Assembly: GCF_014633365.1 (NCBI RefSeq)
Contig: NC_068344.1
Span: 34,842,670 to 34,906,669, forward strand
Source: Diospyros lotus
Lineage: Eukaryota > Streptophyta > Magnoliopsida > Ericales > Ebenaceae
Direction of reading: 5' to 3'
DNA: 64,000 bases
The position numbers and the translations under genes are program-made. Each line of letters begins with the position of its first letter. Position 1 is the first letter of the stretch. The notes beneath the pieces are model-generated. The model made no database searches and had not been told where the DNA came from. It saw nothing but the letters and a program-made list of their open reading frames with translations. This document shows positions 1 to 11,985 of the stretch, one piece after another.

Positions 1-320
1 TTCATACACGAGACCACTTTCACGATAAATCGCTGCTTACACAATCTAAATTGTAGAGTTCAAACATAACCTAAATTGAGCTAAAATTGACCGACTTAAA
101 TTGCTTACACCTAATAATAACATACTTAATAAGACTTCCTACAATTTTTCTAATTAACATATTTAATAGACTTGACTTAAATTTCTTACACCTAATAATA
201 ACATATATAACTCAATTATTAAATATTGAAAAAACAACTATTCGATTCTTATAGCTATATACAGTACAGGTTAATAACAAACCAAACGAAGATTCGGCCG
301 GCTTTTAGGCCCAAACGAAA

Positions 321-337
321 CTTTAACTAGAGCATTG
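321..337 (-). terminator. U2 snRNA 3' box
   Basis: Just downstream of the U2 3' end the minus strand reads CAATGCTCTAGTTAAAG. This fits the plant snRNA 3'-end formation signal CA-N3-10-AGTNNAA. Confidence 0.8.
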
Positions 338-341
338 GGTG

Positions 342-537
342 GGGCAAGCCAGGCCCGTGCAGTAGTGCAAAGCATGGGCGACCCGCGAGGCCCCCAGTAG
401 CAAGCTACTGCTAGTGGAACCTCAACCCCGAGAAAAATTAATTTAATATCATGTGAGCCGATGGCCCACGTATCAGATATTAAACTGATAAGAACAGATA
501 CTACACTTGATCTTAGCCAAAAGGCCGAGAAAGGTAT
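342..537 (-). ncRNA. U2: U2 spliceosomal snRNA
   Basis: Read on the minus strand, the RNA starts at 537 with the U2 5' end (AUACCUUUCUCGGCC) and continues through the highly conserved 5' half. This includes the branch-point recognition sequence GUAGUA (complement of 499-504), the stem-loop I/IIa sequences and an Sm-type site, AAUUUUUCU (complement of 431-439). The 3' part has the GC-rich stem-loops expected of plant U2. Length is about 196 nt, as in plant U2 genes; the exact 3' end is inferred from the downstream 3' box. Plant USE, TATA-like and 3'-box elements are all present at the expected spacing, so this looks like an expressible gene rather than a retro-copy. U2 pairs with the intron branch point as part of the U2 snRNP in the nucleus. 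A few bases in the loops differ from the consensus as I remember it. Confidence 0.95.
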
Positions 538-560
538 GCTTTGGCACTCGTTGTTCCTTC

Positions 561-570
561 TCTTATGTAA
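561..570 (-). promoter_or_regulatory. TATA-like box of the U2 gene
   Basis: The minus strand reads TTACATAAGA, about 24-33 bp upstream of the U2 start. The match to TATA is imperfect, but position and spacing to the USE fit plant snRNA promoters. Confidence 0.6.
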
Positions 571-603
571 CTTCCGTTTGGCTTATCTCCACTCTTGCTT
601 ATT

Positions 604-614
604 CGATGTGGGAC
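604..614 (-). promoter_or_regulatory. Plant snRNA upstream sequence element (USE)
   Basis: The minus strand reads GTCCCACATCG, an exact match to the plant snRNA USE consensus RTCCCACATCG. It lies about 70 bp upstream of the U2 start. The gap to the TATA-like box is 33 bp, the spacing typical of RNA polymerase II (not III) plant snRNA genes. Confidence 0.92.
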
Positions 615-1093
615 AGTGTTCGTCGCTGTCACCATATGCTTTGTCTTCAAAACATGAATAAAATGAATTGTTCCAAGAGCTTTGCTTATTTTTCTTCTTC
701 TATTTTTTTATTCCTCACAAATTCGATGACAAGCAATTTTTCTAATTAAACAATTATCATAGAAAAATGGATGCATTTTAAAATATGATTTATTTATTAT
801 TAATGAATAGAAATATTTAGTATTAAAAACAAAATGTACTAAATATACCTTAAGGAGTGTCAATATAATATAAAACTACTTCATTTAACCAAATAAAACA
901 ATATGATTTTTCATACACCAAACAAAGTAGGGACTTGGCAAACCATAAATATACAAATAAGATTAATTACAAAAATCACTGTAAATATAGTGTATAGATA
1001 ATTAATTATTCTTACTATATATATATATATATATGTGTGTGTGGGTGCGCTAATCTCGAAAGCCAGACCTTCCATAAGGCTCATGAAGTGATT
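615..1093. other. AT-rich spacer with a TA/GT microsatellite
   Basis: No gene seen. A (TA)n run passing into (GT)n lies at about 1014-1043. The rest is AT-rich unique-looking sequence upstream of the U2 promoter. Confidence 0.5.
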
Positions 1094-1443
1094 GTCGAGT
1101 AAATCACACCAAAGATCATAAAATTTTGACGTTCTTTTCAATTTGATTACTAAACTTTAATTTCTTGCAAAGTGATAACAAAATTTTAAAATGTTTTGTA
1201 ATGTGATCATTAAAGTAATTTTTTTATGGTTCCTAGCTGAAATTGCTAACGTAACGATGACGTGGCGATGATATGGCCATTGCCACGTCAGTAATTTTGA
1301 TGAAAAATTATCAAAAAATTACTTTAATAATCATATTATAAAATATTTTAAAATTTTATTATCACTTTATAAGGAATTAAAATTTAGTAATTAAATTAAA
1401 AAAGACATTAAAATTTTGTGACCTTTAGTGTGATTTACCCAAC
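1094..1443. mobile_element. Fold-back MITE with long inverted arms
   Basis: The two halves are long inverted repeats (over 120 bp per arm with scattered mismatches). The ends match as GTCGAGTAAATCAC against GTTGGGTAAATCAC. A short palindromic centre contains TGACGTGGC and GCCACGTCA. GATT flanks both ends (1090-1093 and 1444-1447), a possible 4-bp target duplication. No coding capacity. The superfamily is not clear. Confidence 0.7.
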
Positions 1444-1447
1444 GATT

Positions 1448-1890
1448 GGCTCAGGTTCATGAAAAATTAACTATTTAAGAGCCAAACCTCTTTCTTGTAT
1501 GGGCCCACTGCCCAGGCTTAGCCGCCCACCTCCTCTTCCTCTGCAAAGCTTTGCGTTGCCCTTGCTCTCGCCCTCGCCGATTAGCAGTGCGGCATTGCTA
1601 ATCTCTATTTGTATACTTTTATCAAATTAAATATTAGATACATATATACATATAAATTAAAAATTCATGTACAGTGCATTGCCCCAGCCTCGATAACCTA
1701 TAAAAACAAAGATGGATTAAATGGAGATGTCCTAATTGATGTAGCCAGCTACCCAAATTCATAGATATTTATAGCTTCAAACTTCGGCGGGCCACCCTAC
1801 ATATGGTCTAACTAATTAATTACACGTAAATGCAGCGCTAACTTTCCAACAAATGATTATTTAATTTCAAATAATCTTTATCTTTAAATA
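1448..1890. other. Intergenic spacer, no gene seen
   Basis: Contains a short less AT-rich stretch near 1500-1600 and otherwise AT-rich DNA. I see no open frame, RNA gene or repeat boundary. Confidence 0.4.
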
Positions 1891-1894
1891 TATA

Positions 1895-3826
1895 AAAGTA
1901 TTATAGTTTGGTAAAAAGTTTTTTTCCTCAAAACTTGCATTAATTACTAAAAGTATTAATTATTATAAAATTAATAATAAAGTTTCCAATACATAAGTTT
2001 TTCAATACTAATTATGGGTTTTTCAATCCATTATTTTGTGTATATTAAATATTTAATTAAAGTACACATAATAAAGTACGATAGTTTGTAAAAAAAATTT
2101 CTCTCCAAAACTTGCATTAATAATAATTAAATTATCTTTATTTTTATATTATTATTATTATTGTTATTTTATATATATATATAAGTATGATAGTTTGAAA
2201 AAAAAATTCTCCCCAAAATTTACATTATTAATTTACATTTAATACTTATTGCATTAATAATTTAAATTTTTCAATTACTTTGAAATAATAAATACTAATT
2301 ACTGTAAAATTAATACTAAATTTTAAATACACGAGATTTTCAATACTAATCATGAGTTTTTCAATACATTATTATGTAAATATTAAATATTTAATTAATT
2401 CGTCAATCAATCAAAAATAAATACTATTTATGAGGAATATGAATACACACTTAAAGTATTAATTAAGTTACATAAAATTATCCATCAAATAAAATCTTAT
2501 CTTTATATAATATAATCTTTATATCTATAAAAGTATGATAGTCTGAAAAAAGAAAATTCCCAAAACTTACATTAATAATTCGCATTAATAATTTAAATTT
2601 TCTAATTGCTTTGAAATAATAAGTACTAATTACTGTAAAATTAATAATAAATTTTAAATACATGAGTTTTTCAATGTTAATCATGAGTTTTCCAATACAT
2701 TATTATGTGAATATTAAATATTTAATTAATCTATATATCAATCAAAAATAAATACTATTTATGAGGAATATGAATAGACACTTCAAATATTAATTAAGCC
2801 ACATAAAATTATCCATTAAATATATAAAAGTAAGATAGTTTGGCAAAGAATTTTCCTCCAAAACTTGCATTAATTACTAAAAGTATTAATTATTGTAAAA
2901 TTAATAATAAATTTTCCAATACATGAATTTTTCAATGCTAATTATAGGTTTTTCAATGCATTATTTTGTGTATATTAAATATTTAGTTAATATACACATA
3001 ATAAAGTAAGATAGTCTGCAAAAGAAATTTTCTCTCCAAAACTTTCATTAATAATAATTAAATATCTTTATCTTTATATTATTATTATTGTTATTATTAT
3101 TATTATAAAAGTAGAATAGTCTACAAAAAAAAAATTCCCCCAAAACTTGTATTAATTATAATTAAATTATTATTACTAAAAGTAGTAGTAATTAATAATT
3201 ACTATAAAATTAATAATAAAATTTTTAATACATGAGTTTTTCAATGCTAATTATGGGTTTTAGAACGCATTATTATATGTATATTAAATACTTAGTTAGT
3301 AAATAATTTGTTGTGAACACAATTAAATAGATGAATATATGTATACACATAGATAATTTTTAATTTACAATAATGGATACACACTAAGAAATTACACAAG
3401 ATGTAGCGAGAAAATCACTTTTATTTTGATTTTTCATAGTCTTTCCGGCTTACTTGCTAAAAAATTATTAAAAACCATTTATAATGTGTATATTATTTAT
3501 TCACCTGTTTAAATATTTAGTTAGTTAACTTCTAAGTATGGATTTTTCAATGCATTATTATGTGTATATAAATATTAGTTATTAAGTAGTTTGCTAAGCA
3601 TTTTTTTCCTCCAAAGTATTTTTTACCTCTAAAACTTGCATTAAATTAAAGATAATAATAATTAATAATTAAAGTAATTTCCAATACTATTTATAAAATT
3701 TATTTATAACTTAATTTTAAACTCAATTAATCTTCTCATCAATTAATTAAAAATATTTATAATATTATTGTTGATTAATTCCTCAATTAATTCCTCAATC
3801 AATCAAAAATAAAAATTGGTTATTAA
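1895..3826. repeat. Degenerate AT-rich repeat array
   Basis: The same blocks recur many times in the same order. One block is like GATAGTTTG followed by A-runs, TTTCTCTCC and AAAACTTGCATTAATA. Another is like TTTTTCAATGCTAATTATGG followed by CATTATTATGTGTATATTAAATATTT. Copies are seen near 1900, 2070, 2190, 2540, 2840, 3010 and 3110. Spacing is irregular (about 110-340 bp). No coding potential. The same sequence type continues at 13.23 kb, on the far side of the transposon nest. Confidence 0.65.
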
Positions 3827-3907
3827 TTAAGTCATAGAAAATTGTTCAATTGTATAAAATAAAAATAATTTACATTTAGTACTTATTATTCCAAAGCAAT
3901 TGGAGAC
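3827..3907 (+). repeat. Left copy of 81-bp direct repeat bracketing the LTR nest
   Basis: This 81-bp segment recurs at 13146-13226 with about 3 mismatches. It ends exactly at the outer end of the copia LTR (…GGAGAC then TG). A normal target duplication for this class is 5 bp. Confidence 0.85.
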
Positions 3908-5612
3908 TGTTAGACCGAGAGGTGCTATGGTTATTTTAAAAACTTAATTGAACTTGAAAAGCTTTTTAACACAAATTGAGGTTTTAGAATTTAAAACGTG
4001 AAATATATAAAAATGACATATGTAAGTTTACAAAGATAAATATGTGAACCAAGTGAGGAATAATGAAATGTTTGGAAAGATAAATAGATCAAAGAGCACA
4101 AGCATAAGAAACACAAGGATTTATAATGGTTCGACTTAACCCAAGCCTAATCCACTACCTTAGCTCCTCACTAAGAATTTTGCAAACAATCCACTAAGAC
4201 CCCCTACTTAAACAAAGTAGGTCCTCTGGTCCAAGACTAGGAATTACAATCTCTTGTTTATACAAGCAAGCCCTCTAGCACCTAACTAGGAATTACAGCC
4301 CCTTGCTTCAACGAGCAAGTCTTCTAGTACAAAGTTAAGAAAATAAGAGTAATACAAATGTAAACGAGATGTTAAGAGTTGGCACTCTTAATTACAAGTT
4401 CTCTCACAATGAAAATAAGACTTGAATGAATTAATACAAGTTAAAATCAAAGCCTTGAAGAGAGAAAAAAATTGAAGCACAATCACTGTAAATACAAACG
4501 AGAGTAACAGTAAACTCAAATTATTTCATTCCCGTCCATTAGCCTTCTTTTGATCATCCATGACTTCTATTTATAAGCTTCCCACAAGATTGAAGAGAAA
4601 TGTAGCCGTTTGTGACCGTTGGAGTTTGAAAAACTAGCCGTTATTGATTTCTGAGAAACAAACAGTCGACAGATAAAATGAGTTAGTCGATTATTTCTTC
4701 AAATAAAACTAGGCATAGTCTACAGACAAGAAAACATAGTCGACTATTGCTCAATCAAAACTTCTCATAGTCGACAGATCATTTTACATTGTCGATAGAT
4801 CAAAAATTACAAAGAAAATTTTGAATATCATGTACAAACATAGTCGACAGAATAAATAGCATAGTCGACTATCCTTGCACAATAGTCGACAAAATGAAAT
4901 ATAGTCGACAGAAGCCACACATAGTCGACAGAACAATAGAACAATAGGCATAGTCGACTATCCTTAGGCATAGTCAACTATCCTTAAGCACATAGTCAAC
5001 TATTTATGGGCATAGTCGACAGAAGCCACACATAGTTGACAGATGAAGAAGATTTTCAACAGAATAAAGCTCGAAAACATTACAACATATTTACATAAGT
5101 AAATGTCCTCATGTTGTTTAATTTATATTTTACCTTCCATTTACTTTAATACATAAATGTAAATAAGAAAATACCCCCCATTTGGATTCAATAAAAATAT
5201 CTAAAAAATTAAAATCCATAAGAATAAGAAAGTAGAATTTGGGTTTTAATAAAAACTTAGGATTTTGTGATTTTACCACCTCCAAGATATACACTTTTCA
5301 TTTTTTTTGAAAAATTCGTTAAAAATCATTTTATCACTAATGAATGTTAGCTATTGAATTACCGGGAGTTAGTTTTCTAAAAAGAAAATATTTTCATATA
5401 TGTCTCCTTATAAGATGTTAACCTTCCAGATTTAGAAAAATATGATTTTGAAATCTCGATTCTTGAAATTCATTTGATTTTCATTCTCACAAAGTAATAC
5501 TTGATATTGAAATTGATTTATATTGAAAACCACCACATTGATTCATGACTTAGGGATTAAATAAAATATTATTTTTCATCATCAAAACTAAGTATACAAA
5601 AGTAAAACAACA
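3908..5612 (-). mobile_element. Ty1/copia 3' LTR (minus orientation)
   Basis: On the minus strand the LTR begins TGTTGTTTTACTTTTG at 5612, directly after a polypurine tract (AAAAAGGGGGAGAA). It ends in …GGTCTAACA at 3908. Length is about 1705 bp. Inside is an array of a TCGAC-containing motif (4650-5050). It belongs to the copia element whose pol remnants lie at 12-13.1 kb, now separated from it by a nested insertion. A matching 5' LTR is not present. Confidence 0.75.
4650..5050. repeat. CATAGTCGAC short-motif array inside the LTR
   Basis: The motif CATAGTCGACAG alternates with CATAGTCGACTATCC-like variants, at least a dozen times at irregular spacing. TCGAC(T/A) forms a partly palindromic core. 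It lies within the copia LTR, so it may be a U3/R internal repeat. Confidence 0.75.
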
Positions 5613-5627
5613 TTCTCCCCCTTTTTG
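5613..5627 (-). other. Polypurine tract of the copia element
   Basis: The minus strand reads AAAAAGGGGGAGAA immediately before the LTR start, the expected plus-strand priming site. A second, similar stretch (TGGGGAGAGAATG) lies about 40 bp upstream, near 5652-5666. Confidence 0.7.
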
Positions 5628-6526
5628 AGGATGACAAAACTTAAAAACAACATTCTCTCCCCATTTTTGTCATAAATAAAAAAGATAAGACTTTAGAAAA
5701 AATAATAAACTCCTCCTTAAATCAAAAGATAATATCTGTAACATCCCTGATTTTGGAAATAATTAGTATATGGATTTTAAGGTGAGATTTTGAGGAAATT
5801 TATAAATTGTTGAATCGATGACAAGAAATGCCTTAGGACTTGGATGTTCAGGGAAGAGGGCATGAGATTGGTGAACATCTCGAGATGAGGCTAATGATGT
5901 TGGAAACAGTCAAATGGATGTTGGTACTAAATGGTAGTAGGAGATGCCTCCAAGAAGCTGAGGGGACCCTAGGGGTGGTTCGATTTTGCCAATGAGGTAA
6001 CCTTGAAGTATTTTCGAGTGGAATAAAGATCCCGTGTAGGCGCACAGACGAAATCGACCTTTATCGAGTAAATATTAAATTATTAATCTTGGAATTTCGA
6101 TATTTTAATCTAAATAAAATTGATATTGAGGATGTAATTGTAATGTGAAAGGTTGAAGTGAGAGTATGAATATAATTTATGAATTTGTATGCAAATTTTA
6201 TTATATAATAAATTATGTGTGCGTGTGTGCAGTAAGATATATGGTATATGGGTGTGCAAGTAAGCTTTATAATATATATATGCATGGCCAAATCTGTGGG
6301 TGAATTCAGTGGGTTCACTTGACTTGAGGAATATTATATAATATAATGCAAATGCTATTGAAACTTGAGAGAATAATAATGATAATGTATCCTTGAATGG
6401 GCTATCAATTGATGGCCATGGAATATGAATTATGTGATGCCTTGGAAATTGAAAGAATATGTAGCTTGTAGTGGGAAATGATGGCTATAAAATAAATAAA
6501 TTATGTAATAGCTCATGGAAATCTAG

Positions 6527-6535
6527 TATAAATAG
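6527..6535 (+). promoter_or_regulatory. Predicted LTR core promoter (TATA box), LTR A
   Basis: TATAAATAG lies in the middle of solo LTR A, at the position expected for the U3/R boundary. Confidence 0.45.
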
Positions 6536-7505
6536 AGAAGTTGACCATTGAGAAATGAAAGCAAATTGAAGATAGAGAAGCAAAGGCAGAAAGAAGGGTT
6601 CGTCATCTTAAGGTAAATAATTTGCCTAAATTAGTTAATTAGCAAGTTAGTTACTTAATTAACTAATTTAGTCAATTAATGAATTGGCTAAACCAATAGA
6701 CTCGGTAACCAAGTGAATTTAGTTATGGGTTGCTAAATTAGTTTCTTGACATTACGTTCAAATATTTTGTTAAGGAATTTTGGGTGCATTGACGGTAAGA
6801 CTAACGAATCAGCAGGCAGCACATATTTCGAGGTAAGGGTTAATATGCTCTGCGTGTGTAAATTATTTTTGTCATGGCTTGCATAAGATGTCGGAGAAGT
6901 GCCTAAGCATGAGGCTGTGGATTTCTGACCATGGGAGTCTCGAGATAGGGTCTTAAAGGAAACCACTAGGGGCCACCTAGAGTCTGAGATAGGTGCGGTG
7001 GACGGGCTTGCATGCATGTTGCACTTCATGTTTATCTATAATGTCATGCTTAATAATTTACTACATTGCATATTACCTTTACTGAGTCCTAGGACTCACC
7101 CCTTTCATTCCCACTAACTACACAGATAGTTCGGGGTCCGGTAAAGGAAAGACGGTGTATGTCGAAGACCAGCTGAATGATGAGAATGGCAACCCATGAT
7201 GGGAATGTGACCTAGTAACTCGTGTCTGTCATGTAATTATTTTGTGGTTGTGTTGAATGTTGTTTGTATTTTCCAATTGGACTTGTTACTTTTAATGAGT
7301 ATTTTGTGTAAGTAAATTATGTTATACCCTAATTGCAGTTTATTAATCTGCTCATAAGGCATAGGTCAGATTTGAGACTCAAGCGTCCTTCCGTTGCAAA
7401 TGAGTCATAGACCTCGAGTCCTCGATGGCCGGAGGCGGTGAAGCCTAGACCCCACCCAGGGTGCCCACTTTATCTTTATCCCCTGTTGCTAGGGCATAGC
7501 CGACC

Positions 7506-10203
7506 TGTAATACCTGAGAAATTTGGGTTAATTAAAAATAAACAATTTATTAGAGAAATGGAATTTCAGAGAAAATTGGTATCTGAATAATCCAAAAATT
7601 TGACCAAATCGACTGCCGGGAGTGCCCTGAAGCCGAGATGCCAAAGAAAAATGATGTGGCATTAACGAGAACCCCGAGATATGATTTATAGCATCGAAAT
7701 AAATAAGATCGGGAACAGTTTTCGGTACAGCTAAAATGCAGCTAGCAATTAGGCTGCAATACCGAATTGTTATAGACGACTTCTCAGAAGTCAACGGAAG
7801 CTTGAGGGGGCTTCAGTTTTTCATAAAGAACAACCCTTCAGTGGTTTCAGGAAGAAACGAAAAGGTTTAGGGCCAAAACAAAAATTTGGGCCTAAGTGTT
7901 ATTTTTTGAAATTGCTAGAGGGAGGCCGAAATGATATTTTTTCGGAATCCTCAAGGGCCAAATGAATGTTTTAGAACTTGAGGGTCTCAATGGCAATACT
8001 GGAAAGTTCAGGGGTTAAGTGAAATGGGCTAAAGTGGAAATAATCGAAATTGGGAGGGCCAAAATGTAATTTTTCAAAGATAGCCAATGACCAGCACATG
8101 GCTGGTCGGCCATGGCTGAAATTGGCCACAGGGATGGCACGAGGGAAGGTCAAGGAGCATCTTTTGTGAAGGCTGGACCAACAAAAGCCATCATGGTGGC
8201 CTGAAAAAACAAAAATTCGATCAAAAAATTCGGCCGAATGGTCGATACCGGGAAATCCTTTTTGTGGTCGGCTAAAGCTCGATCGAGGTCGATCCAGTGG
8301 AGGTCGAGCCTCCTAAGGTGATGGGTAAGGCAACCAAGGGTGTTTGAAGGTTCAGAAATGCCTATAAATAGGCATTTGAAGTGGCCAAAAATAGTAGAGA
8401 AAGAAGCTTCAAATCTACCATTTTATGGAACGAATTGAGAGTCAAGACCATAGGGCTTTTGTTTCCCATGGCTTGAAGAAGAATTCTGAAAAATTTGGAG
8501 CATTTTGGTGCTCGTTTGATAGGTGTTCAATGGGGGCCGAAAATGGTGAGATTTTGAGCTTCAAATTGGCCAGGATTTTGAACGAATTGAGCCTCAAGAA
8601 TAAGGGGATTTTGAAGACTATGAGAGGTATAAGATTTATGGAGAGTTAGAGCCATTTTCATGGTCGTTTGATGGCGATTTGAGCTTCGTCGGAAAGAGGG
8701 AGGCGGGCGGTTGGCCGAGACTTCAAACGCCCGATTGGGCGCCTTTCCGTGCTCCTTTCGAGCCAAGATCAGTGCCAAATGGATCGAATGGAAGAGGGCT
8801 TTCAGACCGTGGAGTCACCTCAGATCGCCGTCATGGCCGGCGCTGGGGAAGATGACCGGCGCGTGGGCCACACGCGCTGGTCAACACGCGCAGCCCACGT
8901 GCCAGTGCGTGAGGGCGCGTGAAGGCCTAGAAAAATGTGAAAAAAATCCCTAAAATTCTAGAAAAATATTTTATGAAGGTCCGTGTAAAAAGATTTGAAT
9001 TTAGGATTCCCAATGTCTCAGTTTTCGCACCAAAGAGCCTCATTTTGCGTGAAAACGCAACATCCAGGTAAGTCTAGTATTTTTCCTTGGAAGTTTATAG
9101 CCTATAATGAATTTTTGTGAAATTAGATTTGAGAAAATAGTCTCGAGGTAATTATTGGAATTTTCAGAAAGGAAAAATGATAGAAAATAAAGAAAAATGA
9201 AATAAATGGAATATTGAGGATATTTAGTGATGAAATATCATTTTGATGAATGAGGTGGTCGAGATGATGTGATTTGTGTAACGTTTGAGAATTGACACGA
9301 GAATCAAGGTCGGACACGCATATCGAGGCGGTGCATGCTTTTCGAGAAAATGCAAGTTTATCTCAAAATGTGAGTTGTTCTATCCTAAGTATGATTTGGT
9401 GAGTGATTTTATCCCATAACTCATATATGATATGATTTTCTTGCTATGCATAATATTTACGAAAGATATGATTTATTTTGTCATATTGCATGAAAAGTCG
9501 TGATAATTACATGGCACGATATTATTGTCACGTTGATATTTGTGCATGGGAGTGGGATGTCGCCCCCATAGTGTAGCCATAATTCCCCAAGGGCGTTGAG
9601 GGAATAGCGTTAGACTTATCCTACAGAAGTTCGGGATTTGCCTAGGATTTCTAGCCGGGCTTGCGGGCCAGGGAAGTTACACTAAGAGCAAATGTTGTTC
9701 ATGTTATTGCATCATGCATTCGTATATATGTTTTAGACCCTCACTAGAAGTTTCATCTTCTAATGGGTTATGCCCCTGGAACATTCCACGTTCCAGTTTT
9801 AGACTTGCAGTTAGGGCAGGGAGCAGGTTGAGACATGACGGCACGTGATGGCGTGGCCAATGAATCCAGCAAGTTAACTCGGATATTTTTAGCTGATGCT
9901 TTATTGATATTTAGCCTTGTTAGAATATTATGGAATCTCCATATATTTATGTATTTCAATATTGAGGATATGATGTTAATTATGGTACAAATTCTTATGT
10001 TATAAATAAAATGAGTTGATTATGTACCATATCAGGTTTCGATTATTGCTTGCACATTTTTAATGATTTGTTGGGGGTTTTGTTCGGAACTCGGTACTTA
10101 AGATTTAAATTATGTACCGGGAAAGAAAGAAAAAAATAAATTATATATGTTTTGGGCCCCAGCATAGTGACACGCTCGGTAAGAGGAAAAGCGGGGTGTT
10201 ACA
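7506..10203 (+). mobile_element. Solo LTR B nested inside LTR A
   Basis: Begins TGTAATACCTGAG and ends GGGGTGTTACA. Perfect 5-bp target duplications CGACC lie at 7501-7505 and 10204-10208. Length is 2698 bp with no second LTR or coding domain, so it is read as a solo LTR. A TATA box (CCTATAAATAGGC) lies at about 8361-8373. The part from about 8.0 to 8.9 kb is less AT-rich and gives short chance open frames. Probably Ty3/gypsy by its end sequences (inference). Confidence 0.82.
8361..8373 (+). promoter_or_regulatory. Predicted LTR core promoter (TATA box), LTR B
   Basis: CCTATAAATAGGC, a canonical plant TATA box, lies about a third of the way into solo LTR B. Confidence 0.5.
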
Positions 10204-10282
10204 CGACCTCCAGAGCGGGACCTACTGATGTAACATTGGGTTACGGTGACATCTGGTAGTGAGGACGGGGTGTCACAATATC

Positions 10283-11985
10283 TCTCCCTCCTTTTAACTC
10301 TTTCCCAACGATAGTTTGAAAAACTTCATTTTTAAATAAAAACATTTCAAACGATTTTACAAATCACAAGACAATGTTTCTTTTAAAACATTAGAGATAG
10401 CTCCCCCTTAAGATGGCATAATTAGCATCATAGAAGATTTTTGAGCACATGCCATATACAGAAACCTTATTCATGAGATGCCACAAATTGAAAAAAATTT
10501 CATACCATATTGCATACTCATGATCATATTAGAGCCAATCTATATCTTTTCAAGAAATCACTCATATTTAAACAATCAGGGCGCTAGATCAAAATGCATA
10601 GCCATTCATCATGTAAGAGGCATGTACATCAAATGAGCAATATAAGAGTGAAATATATCATTTCAAACAAATAGAAAGACTCTCTTTGAAAAACTCCCCC
10701 TTAAACTCACACAGGAGGTTTTATCCATAGAGACATTTTTCATATATAAAAAAATAGTAATTGTCTCAATTCAAAATATTTTTACAAACATATCAATGGC
10801 TATAAATTTAAGGAATGAACCACATGAATTTACTTTCCATATATTCAAAAATAAGTGGTCATCCAAAAATATAAATCTAAACAAGTTATGGTAGATTTCA
10901 TGCAAGAGACATTAAAGATAGACTTTAAGAACATACGTTCAATTTTTGATAATCATAGCCATACTTGTAATCCCAAAACAGTAGCAAAATATTCCATTTT
11001 TAATTTATAGTACCCAAAAATATGATATTCAATATATTTAATGCCTTTATAAGAGATCAAGCCATAGGTACCATATCCTAAACTTAGGATTATAACATAG
11101 GATTATTTTATATAGAGATCTACAATAAGCAAGATGATCCTTTAATTTTTAAAGAAAAAGCATGTATTAGAATAATTTCTTACTCAAGCAATACACAAGA
11201 GTAAATACTAATTAGCCCAATAAGCATACATGCATGTCTTATTATAGCCAAAATGCAAAAACAAGATTGGCTTTTGACAATTTAGATCATAAATCACAAG
11301 ATTTTTGTATATTTTCAAGGGATATAAGATTTTGCATATCACACACAATTTAAAGATGAATCATTAAGAAGTTTGGAAGGATGGATTGAAACTCTATGAA
11401 CATCCCCAAGTTAATCTACTTTAGAACCAATGATTGAGATAAGAAGCATGCCATATGGAAGACATCTTTTGTTTGAAGCGAATGCTTCAATCATTAAAAA
11501 AAATAGAATTGAAAACAATATCTCCTTCTATAGATAGAAAACAATTAAAGATGTTAAGGGCATTTCAATATAAAGATCTAATGGCATATTCATAAATGAT
11601 TCTATGGAGTGTCAGAAAGTGTTTCCAACCAATATTTTCTAGATTAATTGTATATGGAAAATCTATAAAGTCTAAGAAAATCATATGTAAGAGCTGTTCC
11701 TAATAAATGTTTTAATCACACAGTATATCAAGATGCAATCATCCCTAGTTCACTTATCTTAGGATTGGATTGTAATCTAGCATATAAGTATACACTAAAC
11801 ATGATATTCATCCTACTAGCTATCAAATATAGCAATGGTTCAATCATATTTCTATATAGCTTATTTTCCACCATTTGGCATGTCCCATATTTGTCTAGGC
11901 TTGATGTACTATTCTTTTGAGATGCAAATTTTCAAAAATATTAAATTTCTTAAGAAGATGTAATTTTTGCTTAGACATAAGGATC
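10283..11985 (-). mobile_element. Decayed 3' internal region of the copia element
   Basis: This is the continuation of the minus-strand copia element between its reverse transcriptase remnant and its 3' LTR. It would hold the end of RT, RNase H and the 3' untranslated part. I could not recognise RNase H motifs with confidence; frames are heavily broken. Confidence 0.5.

Larger units (their letters stand above)
5737..10277 (+). mobile_element. Solo LTR A, split by solo LTR B
   Basis: Begins TGTAACATCCC and ends GGGGTGTCACA. Perfect 5-bp target duplications ATATC lie at 5732-5736 and 10278-10282. Without the insertion at 7506-10203 and its extra 5-bp duplication, it is about 1.84 kb (5737-7505 plus 10209-10277). 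The size, TG…CA ends and an internal TATAAATAG at 6527-6535 indicate a single LTR left by LTR-LTR recombination. No internal domain, primer binding site or second LTR is visible. The TGTAAC start and GTGTCACA end are typical of plant Ty3/gypsy LTRs; that assignment is inference. Confidence 0.82.

Noticed and set aside
7506..10203. Protein-coding gene in the 8-9 kb GC-richer part
   Set aside because: Frames are short and unrelated to known proteins; clean LTR borders and target duplications explain the block.
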